In this document: positions 7,660 to 15,480 of the stretch, piece by piece | Position numbering within the stretch: the first letter of the stretch is position 1 | How the letters are laid out: each line of letters starts with the position of its first letter | From: CAVZLD01 sp964522605 | Lineage (GTDB): Bacteria > Planctomycetota > Planctomycetia > Pirellulales > Pirellulaceae | Direction: 5' to 3' | Assembly (NCBI GenBank): GCA_964522605.1 | Contig: CAZFWV010000147.1 | Location: 1 to 15,548 of the forward strand | Length of the DNA stretch: 15,548 nt | The notes under the pieces: model-generated | What the model saw: the letters and a program-made list of their open reading frames with translations, nothing else | Database searches by the model: none | Told to the model about the DNA's origin: nothing | Made by a program: the position numbers and the translations under genes

Positions 7660-8579
7660 AGCATTCGTCTCCTCTGGGCAAGGAACATCACCAGCGCCTC
7701 AAAGGGGGCTTTGTGTGTCTCGACGCGGCAATAAGGCATTTCCAAGGAGCGGAACTGCTCGCGATGCTGCTCCATAAAGCGCTGAAACCGCTGCAAGTAC
7801 CGTTCGCGAACCTCCTGGGGTTTTACGGTGCGTCGATGACCCGATTCGAGGTCTTCAAAAACGGAGGCATTCGTGAAAGGAAACTCGATTTCGTCGTGAT
7901 CAAGCACGTGAAAAATGAGAACTTCATGTCCCAGGAATCGCAATTCCTGCAGCGCTGCGGTCAGGCTGTCAGCCGGCTCGAGCAGGTCCGAAAACAGCAG
8001 CACGATGCTCCGCCGGTGAATCAGTCGGGCCGTGCGTTCCAACAGATGGGGCAAACAAGGGCCACGGGCCGGTGTGACTCCCTGTAAGTGCTGGAGCAGC
8101 AAGCCGAACTGGCTTGGTTTCTGCGACGGACGAATCAGGACGTCGCCTCCCGCATTGGCGTCTTGAACGAGCAAACCGACGGCGTCGTTTTGACGCAATA
8201 GCATCCAGGTGAGTGCGGCGGACAAGGTTCGCGCGACCTCGAGTTTGGAACCCCAGGCCGCTTCGCCCTGGTACGACATCGAAGCACTTCCATCACAAAC
8301 GATGTACACCCGAACGTTGGTTTCCTGCGTGTAAAGCTTGACGTACAACCGATCACTTCGTGCGAACAGGCGCCAATCCAGGTGGCGAAGATCGTCGCCC
8401 GGTTGATAGTCGCGATATTCGCTGAATTCGACGCTCAACCCATGGAACGTACTTTGATGAATCCCCTGCAAGAAGCCTTCCACGACGTAACGGGCCTTCA
8501 AGTCCAGCCCGCTCAGGGCGCTGAGAATCCGTGGGTCAAACCAGTCGACCAGATTTTGAGCGTGGGCGTCGCGGACCAT
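7656..8579 (-). CDS. DUF58 family protein, cytosolic VWA partner of MoxR
   Basis: A 307-residue DUF58 protein. Genes of this family almost always lie beside a MoxR ATPase, and the pair is thought to act together in assembling or activating envelope or metal-dependent complexes. The family signature is fully present: SEYRDYQPGDDLRHLDWRLF at 53-72 and the following SDRLYVKLYTQE at 75-86. The VWA-type metal site begins with DGSAS (D96, S98, S100). No membrane segment or signal peptide is visible. This is the short soluble form of the family, unlike longer DUF58 proteins with an N-terminal membrane pair, so it should be cytosolic. The ATG at 8579 has an AGGA immediately upstream, overlapping the MoxR stop region; the gap to MoxR is 5 bases. 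Its end overlaps the GTG of the BatA-like gene. Confidence 0.93.
   Translation of the reverse strand: MVRDAHAQNLVDWFDPRILSALSGLDLKARYVVEGFLQGIHQSTFHGLSVEFSEYRDYQPGDDLRHLDWRLFARSDRLYVKLYTQETNVRVYIVCDGSASMSYQGEAAWGSKLEVARTLSAALTWMLLRQNDAVGLLVQDANAGGDVLIRPSQKPSQFGLLLQHLQGVTPARGPCLPHLLERTARLIHRRSIVLLFSDLLEPADSLTAALQELRFLGHEVLIFHVLDHDEIEFPFTNASVFEDLESGHRRTVKPQEVRERYLQRFQRFMEQHREQFRSLEMPYCRVETHKAPFEALVMFLAQRRRML
7669..7675 (-). promoter_or_regulatory. Strong ribosome binding site for the GTG-started BatA-like gene
   Basis: On the minus strand AGAGGAG lies 9 bases before the GTG at 7659. It sits inside the last codons of the DUF58 gene. There is no nearby in-frame ATG, and this near-perfect Shine-Dalgarno sequence supports the GTG as the true start. 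Confidence 0.6.
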
Positions 8580-8584
8580 GAATC

Positions 8585-9631
8585 CTACCGTCTCTGGTCG
8601 ACAGGAACTTGTTCCAGGATGTGGGTGACGATGTCGTCAGGCGACTGACCATCTGCGTCGGCGTGGAAGCTGCGGATGATTCGGTGTCGCAAGACGAGTG
8701 GTGCTACGGCGGCAACGTCCTCGCACGCGACGTGAAATCGTCCTTGGCACGCGGCACGCGCCCGTCCGGCCAGGATCAAGTTCTGGCTCGCCCGCGGACT
8801 GGCTCCCCAACGAATCCAGCGTTTTACCAGATCATCCGTATCCGGAATCTGCGGCCGCGTCGCGCGCACGATCCTCGCGGCATAGTCGACCACATTGGGT
8901 GCTGCTGGAATGATCGCGACGCCTTCGCGAAAAGCAAGAATCTCCTCCCGCGTGACCTTGCGTTCGAGACGTTCCAGGGGCGTAAAGGAATGCTGATTGA
9001 TAATCTCCCGCTCCTCGGTCAGGGTGGGGTAGCCGACGCGGATCTGGAACAGAAACCGGTCCAGCTGGGCCTCAGGCAGCGGGTACGTGCCCTCCTGTTC
9101 GATCGGGTTCTGCGTTGCCACGACAAAGAAGGGTTCGGCAAGTTCGTGCGTGTGGCCTGAGACCGTGACCGTCTTCTCCTGCATGGCTTCCAATAGGGCC
9201 GCCTGGGTCTTGGGCGGAGTCCGATTGATCTCGTCGGCCAACAGCAGTTGCGTGAAGATGGGACCACGCGTGAAGACGAACTTCCGCCGTCCGCTGGGGT
9301 CCTTTTGCAGGATGACCGTTCCCGTAATATCTGCCGGCATCAAATCCGGGGTGAACTGTACCCGGCAGAAGGCGAGTTCCAGCACGCGCGCGAGAGCTCG
9401 AACCAGCAGCGTCTTGCCAAGGCCGGGCAGACCCTCGATCAGGCAGTGGCCGCGGGACAGGAGTGCGTACAGGGCTGCGTCGACAGTTTCCTGTTGGCCA
9501 ATCACGCACTTTTCAATTTCCCGGTGTACCTGGATGACCTTTTCGGGCAGTCGTTCCAGGACCCGGGTCAGGTCTGCTCCCGCTACGGGCTGCGCCTGCT
9601 GCGGCGTTTCCGCTGCATCATGTTCGTCCAT
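8585..9631 (-). CDS. MoxR-family AAA+ ATPase
   Basis: A 348-residue AAA+ ATPase of the MoxR type, near the family's usual length. These are chaperone-like ATPases that work with VWA-domain partners on maturation of other proteins. Visible motifs in order: Walker A GLPGLGKT (67-74, K73), the MoxR-typical VQFTPDLMPADITG (91-104), Walker B LLLADE (129-134), then NRTPPKTQAALLEAMQE (136-152), sensor 1 ATQN (172-175), the EAQLDRF block (187-193, R192 a likely arginine finger), and sensor 2 within GASPRAS (276-282, R280). All catalytic residues are intact. The ATG at 9631 has GGAG 8 bases upstream. It is the first gene of a six-gene operon and is followed after 5 bases by DUF58, its expected partner. 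It faces the GH16 gene across a 288-base divergent region. Confidence 0.95.
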   Translation of the reverse strand: MDEHDAAETPQQAQPVAGADLTRVLERLPEKVIQVHREIEKCVIGQQETVDAALYALLSRGHCLIEGLPGLGKTLLVRALARVLELAFCRVQFTPDLMPADITGTVILQKDPSGRRKFVFTRGPIFTQLLLADEINRTPPKTQAALLEAMQEKTVTVSGHTHELAEPFFVVATQNPIEQEGTYPLPEAQLDRFLFQIRVGYPTLTEEREIINQHSFTPLERLERKVTREEILAFREGVAIIPAAPNVVDYAARIVRATRPQIPDTDDLVKRWIRWGASPRASQNLILAGRARAACQGRFHVACEDVAAVAPLVLRHRIIRSFHADADGQSPDDIVTHILEQVPVDQRR

Positions 9632-9831
9632 CGGAGTCTCCGGGATGATTCGAAAGGGATCGCCTACGCGGTCGATCGTTCACGTTCGAGTAATCTAACG
9701 ACGATTTCAAGTGATTGCACGCTGCAAGAGCAAAGGAAAACGGCCGCTGTTGTCTTCATCTGATGGTCCACACCGTTCATGCCATGAGGACACAGATCCC
9801 ATTCTCGCGAATGACATTCGACGTCTTTTTA

Positions 9832-9860
9832 TTGAGAAGATGCTTGCCACGAAGTATGAT
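9832..9860 (+). promoter_or_regulatory. Candidate sigma70-like promoter of the GH16 gene
   Basis: TTGAGA at 9832-9837 and TATGAT at 9855-9860 are separated by exactly 17 bases, and each differs from the consensus by one base. The expected transcript start is near 9867, leaving an untranslated leader of about 53 bases before the ATG at 9920. It is correctly placed and oriented for the hydrolase gene. This is a pattern match only. Planctomycete promoters often depart from the E. coli consensus, so its use in vivo is uncertain. Confidence 0.45.
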
Positions 9861-9886
9861 GCGCAGCGTCGCATGCTGGCCACGAA
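9846..9886. promoter_or_regulatory. Operator-like repeats around the GH16 transcript start
   Basis: An inverted repeat ATGCG-N6-CGCAT at 9859-9874 overlaps the end of the -10 box and the predicted transcript start. It is flanked by two identical copies of GCCACGAA in direct orientation, at 9846-9853 (inside the promoter spacer) and 9879-9886. They start 33 bases apart, close to three helical turns. The position is where a repressor would block transcription, which would suit a substrate-inducible hydrolase. No regulator gene is present in the window, and short repeats like these can arise by chance. Confidence 0.25.
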
Positions 9887-9919
9887 ACGATCCCCCAAAA
9901 CGACTTCCCACCGCTTATC

Positions 9920-10795
9920 ATGTCGATCAAGACTCTTTTCCACTTCTTATTGCTCATTTTCTTCCCCGCGACATCAATCTTTGCGGCGGAGCAGAGTTTA
10001 GGGAAGAACCAGAATCCCATTGAATGGCAGTTGGTTTGGGCTGACGAGTTTGATCGAGATGGAAGACCGGACTCTGCGAAATGGGACTTCGAGGTTGGCT
10101 TTGTTCGAAATCAGGAAGCCCAATGGTATCAGCCCGAGAATGCCTGGTGCGAAAACGGCCTCCTCGTGATTGAAGCGCGGCGAGAGTCGGTGTCCAATCC
10201 CCGCTACCAAGCGGGAAGTCGTGATTGGAAGCGATCGCGAAAGGCGGCCGAGTACACCTCCGCCTGTCTTCGAACTCGAGGACTTCACAGCTGGCAATAT
10301 GGTCGTTTCGAAATGCGCGCCCGAATCGACACTCGCCCCGGACTTTGGCCTGCGTTCTGGATGTTGGGTACCACCGGGCCTTGGCCCGCCTGCGGCGAAA
10401 TCGACATTATGGAGTATTACCGGGGACGCCTGTTGGCCAATGTCGCCTGGGGGACCGATCGCCGTTGGGTTGCCCGGTGGGATACGGTCGAGTTGCCAAT
10501 CCAAGACTTCGAGGATCCGGAATGGTCGCGCCAATTCCACGTCTGGCGAATGGACTGGGACGAGTCGGCGATCAAGATCTACGTTGACGACAGACTGCTC
10601 AACGAAACGAATCTGGAAAGCACGAAAAACGTCCGCCCGCCACCGGAAAATCCGTTTCACCAACCCCATTACCTTCTGCTGAACTTGGCGGTCGGTGGAA
10701 CGAATGGCGGTGACCCGTCGAAAACGGATTTCCCCGCTCGTTACGAAGTTGATTATGTGCGCGTGTATCAGCCGGCTGTAGGTCCCGCCAAATAG
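9920..10795 (+). CDS. Secreted GH16 glycoside hydrolase, laminarinase-like
   Basis: A 291-residue secreted endo-acting hydrolase of family GH16, which cleaves beta-1,3- or beta-1,4-linked glucans and galactans with retention. A signal peptide covers about residues 1-22 (MSIKTLFHFLLLIFFPATS, cleavage near FAA-E). The catalytic strand GEIDIMEYY gives nucleophile E160, assisting D162 and acid/base E165. It has the ExDxxE spacing with a beta-bulge, as in laminarinases, agarases and carrageenases, not lichenases. GLWPAFWMLG (141-150) and the C-terminal NLAVGGTNGG and YEVDYVRVYQ blocks are also typical of the family. Length fits a single catalytic domain with no extra binding module. The ATG at 9920 has no visible Shine-Dalgarno but gives an ideal signal peptide. 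A second hydrolase follows 146 bases downstream. Family is firm; laminarin as substrate is only the best guess. Confidence 0.93.
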   Translation: MSIKTLFHFLLLIFFPATSIFAAEQSLGKNQNPIEWQLVWADEFDRDGRPDSAKWDFEVGFVRNQEAQWYQPENAWCENGLLVIEARRESVSNPRYQAGSRDWKRSRKAAEYTSACLRTRGLHSWQYGRFEMRARIDTRPGLWPAFWMLGTTGPWPACGEIDIMEYYRGRLLANVAWGTDRRWVARWDTVELPIQDFEDPEWSRQFHVWRMDWDESAIKIYVDDRLLNETNLESTKNVRPPPENPFHQPHYLLLNLAVGGTNGGDPSKTDFPARYEVDYVRVYQPAVGPAK

Positions 10796-10941
10796 TCGGC
10801 CGAACGTGTAGGCGTCGCCTGCACGATATGAGGTACGGTTGAATCGAAGAACTCGAAACTCCTTCGGGCGTCCGTGCTGCTTGGTAGTATCCGTTTTCGT
10901 CCTCCGTTTTCTCCCGCCTTCACTCCTTGGTGACCATCCAA

Positions 10942-13641
10942 ATGTTGCAATCATTCCGAATTTGCATGCTTTTCTTTCTGATTCTCTCACTGCCTCTGGC
11001 TGGCATGGCGGCCGACTGGATTTGGGTAGAAGGAGAGTCTGCGGTGCAGCAGGACGTGACAGCCAACTCCTGGTACGACGCCGTTCCTGCTGCCGCGTTC
11101 TCACAGGAAAAATGTCTCGCTCACATGGATGACACCCGGCCCGGAACGGCGGAGTATGTGGTGGAGGCCGATCAGCCGGGAGAATATCAGTTGTGGTTAC
11201 GTGCGAATCCGCGTGGCACGCGAATCCGTTTTCAGTTGAACGGCAGTCGGTGGCAGGAACTTGCTTTCTTGCGGGTCAGTCAGGAATTCCCTTTGGCCGG
11301 TTGGGATCTGCGGTTTCTCGCCTGGATTCAAACGCGACCGGTGTCGCTGAAAGCGGGACGAAATGAGCTGCGGTTTGAATTGGATGGGGATCCGAAGCCG
11401 CACGGCATGCTCGATTGTTTCTTGCTCAGCCGCACGCCCTTTATTCCCTGGGGTGTTTTGCGACCTGATGAAATTGCAGAGTCGTCCGCACGACGGGCTC
11501 GGCGGGAACACTCGTGGTTTGACTTTCAGCCGTCGACGTACACGCTCATGTCTCGCGGAGCCATTGACCTGCGATCACTGAATGAAGCGTACGCGGGTGA
11601 ACAAGGTCGGATCCTTGCCCGCGATGGAGAATTCGTCCATTCGTCGACGGGACAACCCGTGCGATTCTGGGCCGTGAACGGACCGCCGCACGATCTGGAT
11701 CGTGACGCACTGCCCGAATGTGCGCGCCTGCTCGCCCGCTATGGTGTAAATCTCGTACGAATCCACGGCCGCGTATTTGACGAACAGACCGGTGAGTTCC
11801 AGCCCGAGACGGCGCGACGGATTGCCCAAGTCGTCGAGGCAATGAAGCGAGAGGGAATCTACACGCATCTCTCGATCTATTTTCCCCTCTGGTTTAAACC
11901 CAAACCGGATCTCGAATGGTTGCCCGGTTATGATGGGAATCAACACCCGTTCGCCGCGCTCATGTTTAATCCCGAGTTCCAGCAGCGCTATGAGCAGTGG
12001 TGGCAGCAGTTGCTGACGACGAAGTTGGCGGATGGTGAGCCGCTGTTTCGCGACCCGGCCCTGATGGGAGTCGAGCTGCAGAATGAAGACTCGTTCTTCT
12101 TCTGGACCTTCAACGAGCAGAACCTGCCGGATCCGCAGCTCCGCGTTCTCGAGTCACAGTTTGGGGACTGGTTGATCCGGAAATATGGATCGCTTGATCA
12201 GGCATTTCAAGCATGGAATGGAGCTCGATTGTCCCGCGATGATCCGGCGGAGGGACGGGTCGGATTTCGTCCATTGTGGGATCTCTTCAACAGCAAGACG
12301 ATTCGCGATCAGGATACGGCAACGTTTCTCTATGAGAAGCAGGTCGCGTTTTACGAACGGGAGTTGCAGTTTCTTCGCGGCCTGGGTTTCGAGGGATTGG
12401 TGACCTGTTCGAACTGGATCACGGCAAGTCCCGAAGTGTTGGGGCCGTTGGAAAAGCTGAGTTACACGATCGGCGATTTCGTCGACCGGCATGGGTATTT
12501 GAGCTGTCGCAATGGGGGGCTGTTTTCGGAATGGTCGATTCGTGATGGGCATACCTTTGTGAATCGAAGTGCACTCCGTTTTGATGGGGACGAACCGGGA
12601 GCCCCCAAACAGTTTCGGCATCCGATCATCGACATCCAATACGATGACAAGCCGTCCATGATTTCCGAGACGACCTGGAATCGGCCGAACCGTTATCGTT
12701 CGGAAGCTCCCCTATTTCTCGCCGCCTATGGGGCATTGCAGGAGACCGATGCGATCGTCCATTTTGCGATGGACGGTGCGCACTGGAGCGTGAAGCCCCA
12801 GTATTTCATGCAGCCATGGACGCTGATGGCGCCCTCTCAAATGGGACAGTTTCCCGCGGCCGCGCTGATTTATCGTCGTGGGCTCGTGACACCGGGGGCG
12901 ATGCTGGCCGACCTGACGCTGAATGTGGACGACCTAAAACAGCTGAAGGGTACCGCGCTGCCGCAGGATGCCGCATTCGACGAGCTGCGTCTGAAAGATG
13001 TCCCGCCGGGGACCTTTGTTTTGCCGGGCAATCGCATCGATCCGCTGATCCATTTTGCCGGCCGCACGAGGATTGCCTTCAGCCAAAATGACTCAACAAC
13101 GCGATTGGCCGACCTGAACGAACTGATTGATCGAGAACAGCAACTCGTGAAAAGCAGTCATGGACAGTTGGAACTCAACTACGGCACCGGTGTCCTGACG
13201 ATGAATGCTGCTTCTGCGCAGGGTGCGAGCGGCAACCTGCAGGCGGCAGGCGAGATTCAACTGAACGACGTGATTGTTCAATCGCCGCTCGACCTGGCCC
13301 ACATCGTACTCGTGGCCCTGGATGAAAAGCCTTTGGCGACTTCCCAGCGAATCCTACTACAGGTGATGTCAGAAGAACGAAGCTCGGGCTTTCGCGTCAT
13401 TCCCCAGAACCAGATTCAGTTGATCCAGGACATCGGAACCGATCCCTGGCAGGTTCGCGAACTTGAGGGCGAGATCCGGATGACACGTCCCGATGCGAAC
13501 CAATTGTCTGTTACCGCACTGGACCTGAATGGAGTTCCGGTTCAAAAGGTGGGCTCGGCCGATCGCCTTTCCCTGCTGCCTAACGTGATCTATTACCTGA
13601 TTTCGACGGAGAGTGTGACGGCGCGGCCCGGGACTCGTTGA
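10942..13641 (+). CDS. Secreted glycoside hydrolase, probable clan GH-A
   Basis: An 899-residue exported protein that I read as a clan GH-A (TIM-barrel) hydrolase of uncertain family. I use the ATG at 10942, not the TTG or GTG at 10927 and 10930, since it begins a good signal peptide (MLQSFRICMLFFLILSLPLA, cleavage near MAA-D). Numbering below counts from the TTG at 10927; subtract 5 for the ATG. Residues about 30-170 form a beta-rich domain opening with WVEGESA and closing with an ELRFELDGDPK strand, like a carbohydrate-binding module. The barrel begins near 228-251 (DGEF...PVRFWAVNG) and includes RYGVNLVRIHG (271-281). The candidate acid/base is E387 in VELQNED, and the candidate nucleophile is E581 in SMISETTW. 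A C-terminal beta-rich region of about 250 residues follows. It probably cooperates with the GH16 enzyme upstream. GH5-like or GH42-like assignments are possible, and substrate is not readable from sequence. Confidence 0.75.
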   Translation: MLQSFRICMLFFLILSLPLAGMAADWIWVEGESAVQQDVTANSWYDAVPAAAFSQEKCLAHMDDTRPGTAEYVVEADQPGEYQLWLRANPRGTRIRFQLNGSRWQELAFLRVSQEFPLAGWDLRFLAWIQTRPVSLKAGRNELRFELDGDPKPHGMLDCFLLSRTPFIPWGVLRPDEIAESSARRARREHSWFDFQPSTYTLMSRGAIDLRSLNEAYAGEQGRILARDGEFVHSSTGQPVRFWAVNGPPHDLDRDALPECARLLARYGVNLVRIHGRVFDEQTGEFQPETARRIAQVVEAMKREGIYTHLSIYFPLWFKPKPDLEWLPGYDGNQHPFAALMFNPEFQQRYEQWWQQLLTTKLADGEPLFRDPALMGVELQNEDSFFFWTFNEQNLPDPQLRVLESQFGDWLIRKYGSLDQAFQAWNGARLSRDDPAEGRVGFRPLWDLFNSKTIRDQDTATFLYEKQVAFYERELQFLRGLGFEGLVTCSNWITASPEVLGPLEKLSYTIGDFVDRHGYLSCRNGGLFSEWSIRDGHTFVNRSALRFDGDEPGAPKQFRHPIIDIQYDDKPSMISETTWNRPNRYRSEAPLFLAAYGALQETDAIVHFAMDGAHWSVKPQYFMQPWTLMAPSQMGQFPAAALIYRRGLVTPGAMLADLTLNVDDLKQLKGTALPQDAAFDELRLKDVPPGTFVLPGNRIDPLIHFAGRTRIAFSQNDSTTRLADLNELIDREQQLVKSSHGQLELNYGTGVLTMNAASAQGASGNLQAAGEIQLNDVIVQSPLDLAHIVLVALDEKPLATSQRILLQVMSEERSSGFRVIPQNQIQLIQDIGTDPWQVRELEGEIRMTRPDANQLSVTALDLNGVPVQKVGSADRLSLLPNVIYYLISTESVTARPGTR

Positions 13642-13676
13642 AGCGGCGTAGGTTGCCGAGAGAACGGAAGTGCGAT

Positions 13677-14267
13677 TCAGTCGTAACTGTCGATGATTTC
13701 TTGCCGTCGAAAGCAGTGCAGCGCGTGATCGTTGATCAGCCCGGTCGCTTGGAGATGTGCGTAGCAGATCGTCGAGCCGACGAATTTGAAACCGCGTCGC
13801 TTTAGATCCTTGCTCACCGCATCCGAGATCGGACTGGTGGCAGGATAGTCCTGCAGCCGACGGATTCGATTCACTTGGGGGCGACCGTCGACGAACTTCC
13901 AGAGGTAATTCGTAAACGAACCGACTTCCGCCTGCAAATCGAGGAAGCACCGGGCGTTGTGAATGGCGGCTTCGATCTTTCGCCGATTACGAATAATCCC
14001 CGGGTTCATCAGCAGTCGTTGAACTTCCTTGGCACCGAAACCTGCCATCTTGACCGGGTCGAAGTCGGCAAATGCCTGTCGATATGCCTCCCGTTTTCGC
14101 AGCACCGTGTACCAACTGAGTCCGGCTTGCGCCGATTCGAGCGTTAAGAACTCGAACATCGTTCGATCATCGCGAACCGGAACGCCCCATTCCTGATCGT
14201 GATAGGCAATGTAGTCCGGCTTCGTCAGGTCCACCCAGGGACATCGTTGCGGCGACGGATTGTTCAC
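13677..14267 (-). CDS. tag: DNA-3-methyladenine glycosylase I
   Basis: A 196-residue base-excision-repair enzyme that removes 3-methyladenine from alkylated DNA in the cytoplasm. Length and motifs match E. coli Tag (187 residues). The zinc site is complete: C9, H23, H181 and C185, with the H-x3-C spacing of the E. coli H175/C179 pair. The catalytic Glu lies in LESAQAGLSW (E44), 21 residues after H23, as E38 follows H17 in E. coli. The FVGSTICYAHLQATGLINDH block (162-181) is characteristic. The start is GTG at 14267. No in-frame ATG lies nearby, and the residues directly after it (PQRCPWVDL) are those expected at the N-terminus of Tag. Only a GGAG about 13 bases upstream is visible. It begins 18 bases after the kbl stop and is probably read through from the tdh-kbl operon. 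It converges with the GH-A gene across 35 bases, where I see no terminator. Confidence 0.95.
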   Translation of the reverse strand: MNNPSPQRCPWVDLTKPDYIAYHDQEWGVPVRDDRTMFEFLTLESAQAGLSWYTVLRKREAYRQAFADFDPVKMAGFGAKEVQRLLMNPGIIRNRRKIEAAIHNARCFLDLQAEVGSFTNYLWKFVDGRPQVNRIRRLQDYPATSPISDAVSKDLKRRGFKFVGSTICYAHLQATGLINDHALHCFRRQEIIDSYD

Positions 14268-14285
14268 TGCGAATGCGCGGCTCCG

Positions 14286-15470
14286 TCAATTGTCCATCTC
14301 GTGTTTGACTTCGCCAAACGCTTGCACCGCGAAATCGATATCCTCAGGTGTATGCGCGGCGGACATCTGCGTGCGAATCCGAGCTTGATCCTTCGGTACG
14401 ACAGGATAAGAGAAGCCGATGACATAGACGCCTTTACGCAGCAATCGCTCGGCCATCTCCGCCGCACGTCGCGCGTCGTAGAGCATGACGGGAACGATCG
14501 GGTGCTCACCCGGCAGCAGATCGAAGCCGTGCTGCTGCATGCCCTGGCGAAAGCGTTGTGTATTCTGTTCCAGGCGTTCTCGGAGTTCGCTCGAGCGGCG
14601 AACGATCTCCAGGGCCTTCAGCGAAGCCGTCACGATGGGGGGAGCCAGGGTATTGGAAAAGAGGTAGGGGCGTGATCGTTGGCGGAGCAATTCAATCAAC
14701 TCCTTACGGCCGCTCGTATAGCCGCCACTGGCCCCGCCCATCGCCTTGCCCAGGGTTCCGGTGGTCAGGTCGATGCGATCGACGACTCCCCGGTATTCGT
14801 GAGTTCCACGTCCGTTCTGACCAAGAAAACCCGTCGCATGGCAGTCGTCGAAGTGGACCATCGCCCCGTACTTGTCGGCCAGCTCACAGACCGCATCAAG
14901 ACGCGCGATGTAGCCGTCCATCGAGAAGACTCCATCACTCGTGATCAGTGTGTTTCGCGCGCCATCCGCCTGAGCTTGCCGCAATTGACGCTGCAGATCA
15001 TCCATGTCGTTATTGGCATACCGATAGCGTTTTGCTTTGCAGAGGCGGACCCCATCAATGATGCTGGCGTGATTCAGCTGATCTGAAATCACGGCATCTT
15101 CCGGGCCCAGCAGCGTCTCGAAGAGCCCTCCGTTGGCATCGAAACACGAAGCGTACAGAATCGTGTCTTCCGTTCCTAGAAAATCGGATAATTCGTTTTC
15201 TAGTTGCTTGTGAATATCCTGCGTCCCGCAAATGAATCGGACCGAGGAGAGGCCAAAGCCCCAGCGGTCCAGTCCCTCGTGTGCGGCGGCGACAATCTCG
15301 GGATGATTCGACAGGCCAAGATAGTTGTTGGCACAGAAATTCAAGACGGATTGTCCTTCTCCGACCTCAATCCGGTTGGATTGCGGCGAGTGGATGATCC
15401 GTTCTTCCTTGTACAGTCCGGCTTCGCGGATCTGATCCAGCGTATCGCGCGTGGTTTGCTGCCAGTTCAT
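14286..15470 (-). CDS. kbl: Glycine C-acetyltransferase (2-amino-3-ketobutyrate CoA ligase)
   Basis: A 394-residue PLP enzyme (E. coli Kbl has 398) that splits 2-amino-3-oxobutyrate with CoA into glycine and acetyl-CoA. It is the second step of threonine catabolism. Motifs of the alpha-oxoamine synthase family are all present: FCANNYLGLSNHP (45-57), SVRFICGTQDIHKQLE (76-91), NHASIIDG (133-140, H134 stacks on PLP), DDCHATGFLG (208-217, D208 and H211), and TGTLGKAMGG (237-246) with the PLP lysine K242. I use the ATG at 15470, not 15497, because GAGG lies 6 bases ahead and the longer form would overlap tdh. The upstream partial gene is tdh, whose product is its direct metabolic partner. All catalytic residues are intact. 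Confidence 0.96.
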   Translation of the reverse strand: MNWQQTTRDTLDQIREAGLYKEERIIHSPQSNRIEVGEGQSVLNFCANNYLGLSNHPEIVAAAHEGLDRWGFGLSSVRFICGTQDIHKQLENELSDFLGTEDTILYASCFDANGGLFETLLGPEDAVISDQLNHASIIDGVRLCKAKRYRYANNDMDDLQRQLRQAQADGARNTLITSDGVFSMDGYIARLDAVCELADKYGAMVHFDDCHATGFLGQNGRGTHEYRGVVDRIDLTTGTLGKAMGGASGGYTSGRKELIELLRQRSRPYLFSNTLAPPIVTASLKALEIVRRSSELRERLEQNTQRFRQGMQQHGFDLLPGEHPIVPVMLYDARRAAEMAERLLRKGVYVIGFSYPVVPKDQARIRTQMSAAHTPEDIDFAVQAFGEVKHEMDN

Positions 15471-15476
15471 CGTTTT

Positions 15477-15480
15477 CCTC
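15477..15480 (-). promoter_or_regulatory. Ribosome binding site of kbl overlapping the tdh stop
   Basis: GAGG on the minus strand lies 6 bases before the kbl ATG at 15470 and overlaps the TGA of tdh (15479-15481). This decides the kbl start and suggests that a ribosome ending tdh can reinitiate on kbl, which suits two enzymes passing an unstable intermediate. Confidence 0.6.

Larger units (their letters stand above)
9632..9919. other. Divergent intergenic region between the MoxR operon and GH16
   Basis: This 288-base stretch separates two divergent genes and must hold promoters for both. I find a good sigma70-like promoter for the rightward GH16 gene, described separately, and operator-like repeats around it. 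A small inverted repeat TTGCA-CGC-TGCAA lies at 9715-9727, between the likely start regions of the two transcripts. For the leftward MoxR operon I see no convincing -35/-10 pair. The best is a weak GTGCAA/TAGATT pairing, too poor to annotate. Short open frames here overlap the GH16 start and show no family resemblance. Confidence 0.6.

Noticed and set aside
9680..9730. Possible leftward promoter for the MoxR operon (GTGCAA/TAGATT on the minus strand)
   Set aside because: Only 3 of 6 and 4 of 6 bases match the consensus, which is expected by chance in a region this size.
9711..10023. Plus-strand open frames of about 96-102 residues across the divergent region
   Set aside because: They overlap the GH16 start, have no recognisable motif or ribosome binding site, and cover the likely promoter.
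10796..10941. Search for a terminator or promoter between the two hydrolase genes
   Set aside because: Only a 4-base stem (AGGC-GTC-GCCT near 10810-10820) and an isolated TAGTAT were found, neither good enough to annotate.
9998..11104. Long minus-strand open frame of 368 residues opposite the GH16 gene
   Set aside because: It lies antisense to a gene with an intact catalytic motif and signal peptide. Its translation is Arg/Pro/Ser-rich with no family features, typical of a shadow frame in GC-rich DNA.
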